DNA of 64,000 bases from JAAGZL01 sp050288625. GTDB lineage: Bacteria > Pseudomonadota > Gammaproteobacteria > Chromatiales > Chromatiaceae. A program made the translations under genes and the position numbers. Position 1 is the first letter of the stretch, and every line of letters starts with the position of its first letter. Below the pieces are notes generated by a model that saw only the letters and a program-made list of their open reading frames with translations, did not search any database and was not told the origin of the DNA. This document shows positions 26,386 to 35,043 of the stretch, one piece after another. The stretch lies in assembly GCA_050288625.1 (NCBI GenBank), contig JBNKEE010000010.1:1-64000 (forward strand), given 5' to 3'.

Positions 26386-27248
26386 TTCTTCTGACCTCGC
26401 AGATACATGCGGAAAGCTATGGAGATACTGTTCATGATCAGCACCAGCGAGATCAGCACCAGGGCCACACCGTAGGGCAACGCCTCCGGCACACCCGGCA
26501 CCTGGGTGGAGACCACAAACAGATGCAGAGAGAGGGCCATGGTCTGGTCAAACATGCTCTGAGGTAGAAAAGGCAGAAAGAATGCGGCGCCGGTAAACAT
26601 GATGGGGGCGGTCTCCCCTGTGGTGCGCGACACCTCCAGGATCACACCGGTCAGGATGCCGCTAATGGCATTGGGCAGGACGATGCGGCGAATGGTCTGC
26701 CAGCGGGTAGCCCCCATGTTCCAGCAGGCCTCCCGAAAGGCCAGGGGCACCGCCTGTAGGGACTCTCGGGTGGATACAATCACCACCGGCAGGGTCATGA
26801 TAGCCAAGGTGAGGCTGGCCGCCAGGATGCTGGTGCCGAATCCAAAGAAGATAACAAAGGCCCCCACCCCGAACAGGGCGTGCACGATAGAGGGCACCCC
26901 CGCCAAATTAATGATAGCCAGGTTGATAATGCGGGTAAACCAGTTATCTCCGGCATATTCACTCAGGTAGATGGCGGCGGCCACCCCCAGGGGTACAGAG
27001 ATAAGCAAGGCCAGGGTCACCAGCCACACCGTCCCCAACAAAGCTGGAAAGATGCCGCCGGCGGTCATGCCGTTAATGGGATCGGTAAACAGAAACTCCA
27101 GGGAGACCACACTGCCACCCTTGTACACCAGGGTCCCCAGGATCACCAGCACCGGTATGACCAGCAGGATGGTCATAAGCATAAACAGGGTCTGGAACAG
27201 CCCCTGCACCTTTTTGTTCTTTGCGTTTAGAGCGGATTCTTCAAACAT
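26379..27248 (-). CDS. pstA: Phosphate ABC transporter permease PstA
   Basis: Inner-membrane permease of 289 residues with about six helices and the family features LLGTVWLVTLALLISVPLGVAAAIYLSEYA and the EAA-type loop EACWNMGATRWQTIRRIVLP (given in pieces here: EACWNMGATRWQ). A PstA-type GGIFPALLGT precedes the first. It forms the channel with PstC. The 5' end is 17 bases from the pstC stop and the 3' end overlaps the first pstB by seven bases. Confidence 0.94.
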   Translation of the reverse strand: MFEESALNAKNKKVQGLFQTLFMLMTILLVIPVLVILGTLVYKGGSVVSLEFLFTDPINGMTAGGIFPALLGTVWLVTLALLISVPLGVAAAIYLSEYAGDNWFTRIINLAIINLAGVPSIVHALFGVGAFVIFFGFGTSILAASLTLAIMTLPVVIVSTRESLQAVPLAFREACWNMGATRWQTIRRIVLPNAISGILTGVILEVSRTTGETAPIMFTGAAFFLPFLPQSMFDQTMALSLHLFVVSTQVPGVPEALPYGVALVLISLVLIMNSISIAFRMYLRGQKKW

Positions 27249-27265
27249 CTCTCTTTATTCCAAAT

Positions 27266-28189
27266 CTACTGCTTCTTGATGCCACGCACGATCAGATCAG
27301 CGGTGAGGTTGATGACAAATGTGATCAGGAACAGGAAGATCCCGATGGTAAACAAGGCCTGATAGTGTTCCGACCCCACTGCGGTTTCGCCCAGTTCAGC
27401 GGCGATGGTGGCGGTAAGGGCGCGCACCGAATCAAATATGCTGTGCGGAATATTGACCGAATGACCGGTGGCCATCAACACCGCCATGGTCTCACCGAAG
27501 CCACGTCCCACCCCCAACAAAACCGCCCCCAACAGGCCGTTTTTGGCAGCAGGAATAACTGTTTTGAAGATCACCTGCCAGCGGGTGGCTCCCAAGGCCT
27601 CGGCCGCCTCGCGATAACGGTCCGGCACTGCCTTGAGGGCATCCTCGGCGATGGAAGTCATAATGGGCGCCGCCATCAGACCCAGGATGATGCCTGCGTT
27701 AAGTACGTTCAGACCCACCGGCACATTGAACAGTTTGATAATCAGCGGGTTCATAATGGAGAGACCGATAAAGCCCCACACCACAGACGGGATGGCCGCC
27801 AGCAGTTCCACCAGCACCTTGAGAAACTCACGGGTTCTACCTGTAGCAAACTCGCCTACATAGATGGCCGCCCCCAGGGAGAAGGGTATGGCTACCAACA
27901 TGGCCAATCCGGTCACCGAGGCGGTCCCTGCGATCAGGGCCAGGATGCCAAACTCCGGCGCATCATCACTCGGTTCCCAGTACGGAGAGAGGAAAAACTC
28001 TTTGAAGGAAAAACCTTCCGTTAAGAAACCTATACCCTCTATGGTGATGAATACAAAGATACCTATGACAAAGATGATCGCGGAGATGCCGCCGATAAAG
28101 ACCAGCAACTGCACCAGCTTGTCGATATACCAGTCCAGATTGCGTCGATCAAAATCGATATCCAAAACCTTCTCTGATACTGACGGCAT
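27266..28189 (-). CDS. pstC: Phosphate ABC transporter permease PstC
   Basis: Inner-membrane permease of 307 residues with about six helices. LIAGTASVTGLAMLVAIP and the cytoplasmic coupling loop EAAEALGATRWQVIFKTVIP (residues near 190) identify the family. It begins 3 bases after phoU, so translation is coupled to the regulator gene. With PstA it transports phosphate delivered by PstS. Confidence 0.94.
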   Translation of the reverse strand: MPSVSEKVLDIDFDRRNLDWYIDKLVQLLVFIGGISAIIFVIGIFVFITIEGIGFLTEGFSFKEFFLSPYWEPSDDAPEFGILALIAGTASVTGLAMLVAIPFSLGAAIYVGEFATGRTREFLKVLVELLAAIPSVVWGFIGLSIMNPLIIKLFNVPVGLNVLNAGIILGLMAAPIMTSIAEDALKAVPDRYREAAEALGATRWQVIFKTVIPAAKNGLLGAVLLGVGRGFGETMAVLMATGHSVNIPHSIFDSVRALTATIAAELGETAVGSEHYQALFTIGIFLFLITFVINLTADLIVRGIKKQ

Positions 28190-28192
28190 AGC

Positions 28193-29266
28193 CTAGACCT
28201 CTTCACCGCACATCAGGTCCATCAGATCCTTGATCTGTAGCGCCAGATTACGATACAAGGCCTCCAACTCCTTCTCACCCACTTCTCCTGACACAACACC
28301 CACATCCCACTCTAGGGCATTGGTATGAAATGGGATCTCAGACAGATATGAGTTGATATCACCCTGAAGACTAATAACTACGTGTTGTTCAGCTATATCC
28401 ATACCGCTAAGTTCGCTCAGCGCAGTTGGCTTTGCCCCTTCCAGGTCGCCTCCATGTTCTGACAGAAAATTAATCAGCTCTGGATTGATCTCGGACGCTG
28501 GCGTGCGTCCAGCGCTACTGAAGTTCCCACGGTTAGGATGATTCTTTCTCGCGATGGCCTCAGCCAGTTGGCCGACCAGACTATTATCCTCATCAATAAA
28601 AAGAATATTGTATGTCTTCGGCTTTTTCTGCTCTCCAGTAACAGCAAATATGGTGTCTTCGCAGATATTTTTACACTGATCCACTACCCGCTTGAGTTGG
28701 CTGAACACTACAAACAACGCCAGGGCATCTTTGACGCCCTGGATCTCGCTCTTCTCAGTTATCTCCGCATAGACGGCATCCAGATTGTATTGCACATTAT
28801 CTGAAAGATGCTTGGTACCACGTGCCAGTTCCGCATTTAGGTCATTAAACGCCTTGATCGCTTGTGTAACCATGGTCATGGTGTCTGCGGTCAGATGCTC
28901 AAGCTCGCGCCCAAGAACACCATCAGGCGGAGCCGACATCTGTATACCCTCTCTGGCAATGGTTACAGCATAATCACCTATGCGCTCTAGCTCTATATTG
29001 ATACGAATTATTGATGATATGAGACGTAGATAGGTGCCTGTGGGCAGGTGCACGGCGATAAAGCTGTGACATAGACGATCTATCTCACGCATGGTCCGAT
29101 TTATGGGATAGTCATTCAGAATAGTGGTATAGGCCAGCTTTCTATTTCCCATCTGCAGGGAATGAACAGCGTTGACCAGGGCCTCCTCCACAGCCTGCGC
29201 CTGGGTGGCCACCTTATCGCGAATCTTCCTCTGATCACGAAACAGACGTTCCTCTAAAAGAGACAT
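28193..29266 (-). CDS. phoU: PhoU fused to an inactive LMW-phosphatase/ArsC-like domain
   Basis: A 357-residue protein, over 100 longer than usual PhoU. Residues 1-212 are the two three-helix PhoU repeats, with RIGDYA at 95-100 in the first metal motif and LKRVVDQCKNICED at 191-204 in the second. Residues 218-357 look like a low-molecular-weight protein phosphatase/arsenate reductase domain: NILFIDEDNSLVGQLAEA, then FSSAGRTPASEINPELINFL and SYLSEIPFHTNALEWDV (pieces of the fold). The catalytic Cys of the CX5R loop is Asp225 and the Arg is Val231, so catalysis is unlikely. It lies before pstC instead of at the operon end. PhoU signals transport status to PhoR; the extra domain may bind a ligand or partner. 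Confidence 0.9.
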   Translation of the reverse strand: MSLLEERLFRDQRKIRDKVATQAQAVEEALVNAVHSLQMGNRKLAYTTILNDYPINRTMREIDRLCHSFIAVHLPTGTYLRLISSIIRINIELERIGDYAVTIAREGIQMSAPPDGVLGRELEHLTADTMTMVTQAIKAFNDLNAELARGTKHLSDNVQYNLDAVYAEITEKSEIQGVKDALALFVVFSQLKRVVDQCKNICEDTIFAVTGEQKKPKTYNILFIDEDNSLVGQLAEAIARKNHPNRGNFSSAGRTPASEINPELINFLSEHGGDLEGAKPTALSELSGMDIAEQHVVISLQGDINSYLSEIPFHTNALEWDVGVVSGEVGEKELEALYRNLALQIKDLMDLMCGEEV

Positions 29267-29348
29267 ATCACCGTTTCCATCATTAAGTTAAAAAGATATA
29301 TCAGGCTATTCCTGACATCCCTAATACATGAAACCTAATTGTAGCAAA

Positions 29349-29382
29349 ACCCGCCTGGCCATAAGAGCAGACCAGAACGGGT
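29349..29382 (-). terminator. Imperfect terminator/attenuator after pstS
   Basis: On the minus strand an inverted repeat (ACCCG with CGGGT, plus a three-base inner pairing) is followed by TTTT. It lies just after the pstS stop and before phoU, and would let more transcript cover pstS than the rest of the operon. The stem is interrupted, so it may only be partial. Confidence 0.45.
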
Positions 29383-29404
29383 ATTATGATCAACTTGCCG
29401 GTTT

Positions 29405-30277
29405 CTAATTACAGGTTATATCCTTCACCGGGGCATAACCCTTTTTCATAAGAATACACTGGCCTTTATCGCTCTTGATCCAATCCATGTATTGCTTAAC
29501 GGCGCCTTTTGGCTCACCGTTGGTGTACATAAACAGAGGTCTGGCTATGGGGTAGCTACGGTCACTTGCAGTCTTGACGCTGGGATTTACACAATCACCG
29601 CCATCCTCTTTGGCGATACAGGCCATCTTCACATGTTCCGTGGCATAGGCCAGACCACTATAACCGATAGCACAAGGGGTCTTCTCTACGAGATCAACCA
29701 CATCCTTGGAACCGTGCATATCCAGGGTACCCTGGCGGTACTTGCCCTTCTTGCCCAACACAGCCTTTTTAAAGTAGGCGTAGGTACCGGAGTTGTTCTG
29801 ACGACTCACCACCACGATCTCATCACTGTCACAACCGGGCACTTTCAGACCTACATCCGACCACTTGGCGGCCTTGCCATCCCGTATATAGATCTCTTTA
29901 AGCTGAGAAAAAGAGAGTGATTTGGCTGGGTTTGCTGAGTTGACATATACCGCCAAGGCATCATAGCCCACCACATGCTCTACCGGGTGCTGCCCATGCT
30001 CCTCTGCCTTCTTTATCTCCTTATCCTTCATCATGCGACTGGCGTTGGCAATATCCACGGTACCGTTGATCATGGCGGCAATGCCGGTACCAGAACCACC
30101 TCCAGATACAGCAATCGCAATATTTGGATCCACCTCTCGGTATGCCTCGGCCCATGCCTGGGCAACATTTACCAAGGTATCTGACCCTTTATTCTGAATT
30201 ACGGTGCGCTCTGCGGCAGCTGCCGCCAAGGCTGTACCTGTTATTACCATGGCAACCAGTATCTGCTTAGCTTTCAT
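29405..30277 (-). CDS. pstS: Periplasmic phosphate-binding protein PstS
   Basis: A 290-residue secreted solute-binding protein. The signal peptide covers about the first 22 residues (ILVAMVITGTALAAAAA). Phosphate-binding features are NKGSDTL near the N terminus, SGGGSGTGIAAMINGTVDIANASR, and RQNNSGTYAYF. I prefer the second of two adjacent ATGs (30277) because AGAGG is then six bases away. A Pho box and -10-like TATTAC lie upstream. It captures phosphate for PstCA-PstB and is the first gene of the operon. Confidence 0.95.
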   Translation of the reverse strand: MKAKQILVAMVITGTALAAAAAERTVIQNKGSDTLVNVAQAWAEAYREVDPNIAIAVSGGGSGTGIAAMINGTVDIANASRMMKDKEIKKAEEHGQHPVEHVVGYDALAVYVNSANPAKSLSFSQLKEIYIRDGKAAKWSDVGLKVPGCDSDEIVVVSRQNNSGTYAYFKKAVLGKKGKYRQGTLDMHGSKDVVDLVEKTPCAIGYSGLAYATEHVKMACIAKEDGGDCVNPSVKTASDRSYPIARPLFMYTNGEPKGAVKQYMDWIKSDKGQCILMKKGYAPVKDITCN

Positions 30278-30329
30278 CATATTCCTCTGTTTCTTCCTCT
30301 AGCATGTGTATCAGGAGTGTAATAGGGAA

Positions 30330-30349
30330 ATGTTACGATAATGTTACAG
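30330..30349 (-). promoter_or_regulatory. Pho box upstream of pstS
   Basis: On the minus strand the sequence reads CTGTAAC-ATTAT-CGTAACAT. Two TGTTAC repeats on the plus strand (30331 and 30342) are exactly 11 bases apart, the spacing of PhoB half-sites, and the match to CTGTNAC is good. A TATTAC -10 candidate follows a few bases after. PhoB encoded in the same operon should activate pstS here. Confidence 0.8.
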
Positions 30350-30413
30350 TTCGGCAGTTTTTTGCCAAAAATGTAATTTATCTGAAATATGGCGTGCGGA
30401 AAGTGCAATCAGA

Positions 30414-31337
30414 TTAGTGGCCCAACAGGGAGTCCATGTGCGCAACCACGCTGCGCCCAAGTGCGCTCAGGGCATAACCACCCTCCAGAACAGATACGAT
30501 TCGCCCCTCTGAGTGCTTGTCTGCTATGGCCTTGAGCTTCTTAGTTACCCAGGCATAATCCTTCTCCCGCAATCTGAATTGGGCCAATTCATCCTCAAGA
30601 TGGCCGTCGAACCCAGCTGAGATCATGATAAGCTGCGGCTCGAAGGCATCAAGGGCAGGCAACCAATTCTCCCTCACTTTGCGCTGAAACACCTTTCCTT
30701 CGGTACCCGCTGGAAGGGGTATATTAGCCATATGCTCACAACCGGTGATATATCCGCTATAGGGGTAAAACGGATATTGAAAGCTGGAACCGAAGAAAAC
30801 CCTAGGATCATTTCTAAAGATATCCTCAGTGCCATTGCCGTGATGCACATCGAAATCGATAATTGCAATCCTCTCCAGCCCGTACTCTTCCAACGCATGG
30901 GCCGCGCCTACGGCGATATTGTTGAAATAACAGAAACCCATAGCCTGACCCCGCTCGGCATGATGCCCCGGGGGTCGTACTGAACAAAAAGCGATTCTAG
31001 TCTCTTTATTCATCACCAGATCTACTGCGTACACCACAGCACCAGCTGCACGCAACACCGCATTCAGGGTCTTAGGCATCATGAAAGTGTCATCGTCCAG
31101 CCGAAGAATACCTTCTTGCGGAGCCTGGTCGATTATCCTCGCCACATGGTCATGATCATGTATGCGCTCAAGATGCTCTCTCTGCACCATGGGCGCATCA
31201 TGCTGCAATATAACGAAATCCATGCCAGAACTGATAAGTCGATCCTGGATGGCATTGAGTCTAGAGGGACGTTCCGGGTGGCCACTACCGACATCATGCA
31301 GCAAGCAATCCGGATGAGATATGAATGCTATTGGCAC
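30414..31337 (-). CDS. Histone deacetylase family protein (AcuC-like)
   Basis: Zinc-dependent deacetylase-fold enzyme of 307 residues. Family motifs are all present: RPPGHHAERGQAMGFCYFNN with the active-site His pair, IDFDVHHGNGTEDIF with the metal Asp and His, SAGFDGH with the second metal Asp, and a C-terminal LEGGY. It could remove acetyl groups from protein lysines, or act on acetylpolyamines. The gene is divergent from a Pat-type protein acetyltransferase (31569), which supports a role in reversible lysine acetylation like AcuC. The 231-base gap between them has no recognised element. Confidence 0.9.
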   Translation of the reverse strand: MPIAFISHPDCLLHDVGSGHPERPSRLNAIQDRLISSGMDFVILQHDAPMVQREHLERIHDHDHVARIIDQAPQEGILRLDDDTFMMPKTLNAVLRAAGAVVYAVDLVMNKETRIAFCSVRPPGHHAERGQAMGFCYFNNIAVGAAHALEEYGLERIAIIDFDVHHGNGTEDIFRNDPRVFFGSSFQYPFYPYSGYITGCEHMANIPLPAGTEGKVFQRKVRENWLPALDAFEPQLIMISAGFDGHLEDELAQFRLREKDYAWVTKKLKAIADKHSEGRIVSVLEGGYALSALGRSVVAHMDSLLGH

Positions 31338-31568
31338 AATTAAACCCCGATCAAAAAAATTAACGAAGATGTACTACTATACATGCAAGGGATAAGTGCA
31401 ATATGGAGATTGACCTGCCACGCTAGGATTATCTAAACCCTGCAAACAACCTGAAAAAATTTTACGACCAACCGAGCCAATCAACAATGAATCTTAAATT
31501 TAGCACAACCTAAATATGTTTGTATTTTTATTTACTTAATATCCATCTAAATCAATATCGAGAACATC

Positions 31569-34250
31569 ATGGGCCCGCATAAACTTGAAAAACTATTTGC
31601 ACCGGAGAGCATAGCCATCTTCGGCGCCAGTGAAAAACCCAATGGAGTAGGAACCTCCGTACTCAAAAATCTGCTCGAAGCTGGTTTCAAGGGACAAATC
31701 TATCCGATCAACCCAAAACACGAAAAGGTACAGGGACTACGATGTTACAAGGCGCTGGAGGAGGTAGAAAACCCGGTTGACCTTGCAGTAGTTGCCGTGC
31801 CGACGGCTGCCGTAATCAATGTAATCCACCAGTGTGGGGCTTTCGGTATCAACTCCATGATTGTGCACAGCGCCGGATTCGGCGAAACCGGCAAGAAAGG
31901 ACGAAAGTTGGAAAAAACCCTGATGGAGACCGCACGCCACTACGGTATTCACATCCTGGGACCAAACTGCCTCGGACTGATGCGCCCAGAGATCGGTCTG
32001 AACGCAACCTTTCTGGATGCCCCTGCACCTAAGGGCAGATTGGCTCTGGTATCTCAGTCCGGAGCGCTCTGCACCGCAATCATAGATTGGTCCAAACCGC
32101 ATAAGATGGGGTATTCCACCATCGTCTCCCTCGGCAACGCCAGCGACGTGGATTTCGGCGAGATCTTGGATTATCTGGCCGTAGACAGCTCCACCGACGC
32201 CATCCTGTTATATGTAGAGGGTATTCACGACTCCCGCAGCTTTATGAGTGGTCTACGTGTAGCAGCTAACTCAAAGCCCGTAATCGTGCTCAAGGTGGGA
32301 AGGCACCAGAAGGCTGTGGAAGCGGCAACCACGCATACCGGAGCTATGTTTGGATCAGATGCGGTATTCGATGCAGCACTGGAAAGAGCTGGTGTAGTAA
32401 GGGCCATGTCCTTTGGGCAGCTATTCGCTGCAGCTGAAATCCTCTCCACCAACAAAAGGGTTAACGGCAATAATCTGGCAATAGTAACCAATGGTGGCGG
32501 TCCTGGCATCCTTTCTACAGACCGAGCAGTGGATTTGGGAGTTAACATACCAACACTGGATCCTGAGACAATTGCCGAGATAGACAAGGTACTACCATCC
32601 TACTGGTCTCATGGAAATCCGGTCGATATCCTGGGCGATGCACCGCCAGAAAAGTATGGTCTGGCAGTTGCCGCCTGCCTGAAGGACAAAAATGTAGATG
32701 GCATCTTAACCCTGCTCACGCCTCAGGCCATGAGCAAACCGGACGAAGCGGCCAAGGAGGTGATTGAGGCCTGGAAGAAAAAGAAGGATAAGCCAGTGAT
32801 ATCTTGTTGGATGGGGGACTCTAAGGTAGCCAAGGCGCGTGAACTATTTTCAGCCAGTCGCATGCCAACATTCCTCACACCAGAAAGAGCGATTGAGGCC
32901 TTTGCCTATCTATCCCGCTATCAACGCAATCAGAAGATGATGTTGCAGACACCTGGACCCCTATCAGATTCCAGGGCGCCAGACGTTGAAGGCGCCAAAC
33001 TCATCATTGAGGCGGCCCTAGCCGACGGCAGAGAGATGCTATCCGACACAGAGTCCAAGGCGGTTCTGAGTGCTTTTCATATCCGCTGCACGCCTACGCT
33101 GATGGCCAGAAACCCGACAGAGGCTCTGGTTGCCGCCGAATCTGTCGGGTTCCCAGTCGCCATGAAGATCTGTTCCCCCCAGATCTCACACAAATCTGAC
33201 GTCCACGGCGTAAAGATAAACATCATGAATGCTCCTGATGTCAGGTCAGCGTTCAAGGCCATGATGGATGAAACAAAGAGATCTTTACCAGATGCGGAGA
33301 TTGATGGCATCACCATCGAGCCTATGGCATCCACGAACGATACCAGAGAGCTGATGATAGGGGTCAAACACGACAACATATTTGGACCGGTGATAGCCTT
33401 CGGTGCTGGAGGAACCATGGCTGAAGTATTGCACGACAGCGCCGTGGCCTTACCACCCTTAAACCCCGTACTAGTAAACAGACTAATAAGCAGGACCAGG
33501 GTATCAAAACTACTTGGGCCATTCCGCCATATGCCTGCAATCAAGAAAGAGGCGGTAGAGAATGTGATACTGAGGGTATCGGAAATGGTGTGCGAACTAC
33601 CTCATATCTACGAATTAGATATAAATCCGCTGCTAGCTGATGATAAGGGTGTAATTGCGGTGGACGCACGGATTCACATTAAGCGTCCTCCGTCTTCGCC
33701 GGTACCATACTCGCACATGGCGATCCATCCATACCCGTCCAGCCTTATCAGGCACACTCACCTGCCTGATGGTACCTCTATTAAACTCAGGCCGATCAGG
33801 CCCGAAGATGCCGAGCTTCTAAAGGAGTTCGTGCACGAGATGTCACCAGAATCAAAATACTTCAGATTCATGCAGGCCATAGATGAGCTGACTCCGGAGA
33901 TGCTGGTGCGTTTCACCCAACTAGACTATAGCCGGGAGATGGCGATCATTGCAGTTACGGACAGAGAAAAGACAACAACGCAGCTGGGGGTTGCGCGTTA
34001 TACCGTCAACCCGGATGGCGATTCGTGTGAATTTGCAATAGCAGTCTCAGACAAACACCAAGGCTTTGGCATCGGCACACAACTGATGGAGAGCCTAATG
34101 GAGGCCGCCCGTTACCATGCAGTCAAGGTTATCGAAGGAGATGTATTGGCCGACAACCACCGCATGCTGACTCTAATGCAGCGCCTCGGGTTCTCAATCA
34201 CCGCATCAGGTGATGATCCTGGCGTAAAAAAAGTGGAGAGATGGTTGTAA
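31569..34250 (+). CDS. Pat-type protein lysine acetyltransferase (ACD-like domains plus GNAT)
   Basis: An 893-residue protein with CoA-binding (AIFGASEKPNGVGTS at 17-30), succinyl-CoA-ligase-like, ATP-grasp-like (about 490-700) and C-terminal GNAT (about 735-893) domains, the architecture of Pat/PatZ. GNAT binding loop: DKHQGFGIGTQLM. Such enzymes acetylate acetyl-CoA synthetase and other proteins. His256 in THTGAMFGSD sits where ADP-forming acetyl-CoA synthetases have their phospho-histidine; from memory Pat of Salmonella has lost this residue, so some ligase chemistry here cannot be ruled out. It faces the deacetylase gene. Confidence 0.9.
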   Translation: MGPHKLEKLFAPESIAIFGASEKPNGVGTSVLKNLLEAGFKGQIYPINPKHEKVQGLRCYKALEEVENPVDLAVVAVPTAAVINVIHQCGAFGINSMIVHSAGFGETGKKGRKLEKTLMETARHYGIHILGPNCLGLMRPEIGLNATFLDAPAPKGRLALVSQSGALCTAIIDWSKPHKMGYSTIVSLGNASDVDFGEILDYLAVDSSTDAILLYVEGIHDSRSFMSGLRVAANSKPVIVLKVGRHQKAVEAATTHTGAMFGSDAVFDAALERAGVVRAMSFGQLFAAAEILSTNKRVNGNNLAIVTNGGGPGILSTDRAVDLGVNIPTLDPETIAEIDKVLPSYWSHGNPVDILGDAPPEKYGLAVAACLKDKNVDGILTLLTPQAMSKPDEAAKEVIEAWKKKKDKPVISCWMGDSKVAKARELFSASRMPTFLTPERAIEAFAYLSRYQRNQKMMLQTPGPLSDSRAPDVEGAKLIIEAALADGREMLSDTESKAVLSAFHIRCTPTLMARNPTEALVAAESVGFPVAMKICSPQISHKSDVHGVKINIMNAPDVRSAFKAMMDETKRSLPDAEIDGITIEPMASTNDTRELMIGVKHDNIFGPVIAFGAGGTMAEVLHDSAVALPPLNPVLVNRLISRTRVSKLLGPFRHMPAIKKEAVENVILRVSEMVCELPHIYELDINPLLADDKGVIAVDARIHIKRPPSSPVPYSHMAIHPYPSSLIRHTHLPDGTSIKLRPIRPEDAELLKEFVHEMSPESKYFRFMQAIDELTPEMLVRFTQLDYSREMAIIAVTDREKTTTQLGVARYTVNPDGDSCEFAIAVSDKHQGFGIGTQLMESLMEAARYHAVKVIEGDVLADNHRMLTLMQRLGFSITASGDDPGVKKVERWL

Positions 34251-34284
34251 CAAACAATCTGATGTCCAATCTAGCCAGGGACGG

Positions 34285-35043
34285 CTATAGATTATAGTCA
34301 TCCAATGCCCTAACCTTTATCTCGCGCCACAGGCTACGGAAGGCCTGGCCCGACTTGCTGGCAGGAGAAAAGCTACTTACCGGCATGCGCTTCTCTCCCA
34401 TAAGTTCTACATTCTTGGCATAAGGAATGACCGTATTCAGCAACTCATCAACCTCATTGGATACAGTCGCAACCATGTCCCGTTGCAGCACTCTTCTCCT
34501 ATCATACATAGAGAAAAAGGGAAGGAGCAGCAGATCAAAGGATTGCTCTTTGCTGAAGTATTTGAGCAGCTGATAATAGGCGCGCACAGAGAAAGTAGAG
34601 GGTATCAATGGGATCAGCAAGGCATCTGAGACATAAAAGATATTCTCCGTCATCAAGGATATACTAGGAGCGCTGTCAATAATGATCAGATCATACTCGC
34701 CCTGCAATGGAGAAAGAGTTTTTGCAAGGCACTTGGACTGCCCTTTTGTATTGGCAAATATCTGATCAAAACTATGCAGAGAAAAATCAGCCGGCAACAA
34801 ATCCAGGCCCTCATAGTCAGTTGCCTTGATCGATTTCTGCAACTGCCTGGATTTCTTACCAAGATATTTTATACCACCCTTAATTTTGGGCTTTACACGG
34901 AAACAGAAACTGGCGGCAGCCTGAGGATCAAGATCCCACAGCAAGGTTCTATAACCATCACAGGCTGCAAGATATGCCAGATTGACTGCAGCAGAGGTTT
35001 TACCTACACCGCCCTTAATATTGTGAGTAGCCAGCACCTTCAT
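34285..35043 (-). CDS. Orphan ParA family ATPase
   Basis: A 252-residue ParA/MinD-type ATPase. Deviant Walker A KGGVGKTS at 10-17 with the signature lysine, Walker A' LLWDLDPQ with the conserved Asp, and Walker B LIIIDSAPS. PSTFSVRAYYQLLKYF is typical of chromosomal or cargo-positioning ParAs. No parB follows or precedes it. Instead its ATG overlaps the stop of the CHAD-domain gene by four bases (ATGA), so the partner is likely the CHAD protein. Cargo may be polyphosphate granules, by inference. It converges on the acetyltransferase gene. Confidence 0.88.
   Translation of the reverse strand: MKVLATHNIKGGVGKTSAAVNLAYLAACDGYRTLLWDLDPQAAASFCFRVKPKIKGGIKYLGKKSRQLQKSIKATDYEGLDLLPADFSLHSFDQIFANTKGQSKCLAKTLSPLQGEYDLIIIDSAPSISLMTENIFYVSDALLIPLIPSTFSVRAYYQLLKYFSKEQSFDLLLLPFFSMYDRRRVLQRDMVATVSNEVDELLNTVIPYAKNVELMGEKRMPVSSFSPASKSGQAFRSLWREIKVRALDDYNL

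Noticed and set aside
27221..28024. 267-residue plus-strand frame antisense to pstC
   Set aside because: Gln/His/Gly-rich shadow of a conserved permease gene, without family resemblance.
34272..34287. Hairpin TAGCC / GGCTA between the acetyltransferase and parA genes
   Set aside because: Only five pairs, overlaps the parA stop and has no T-run; too weak to call a terminator.
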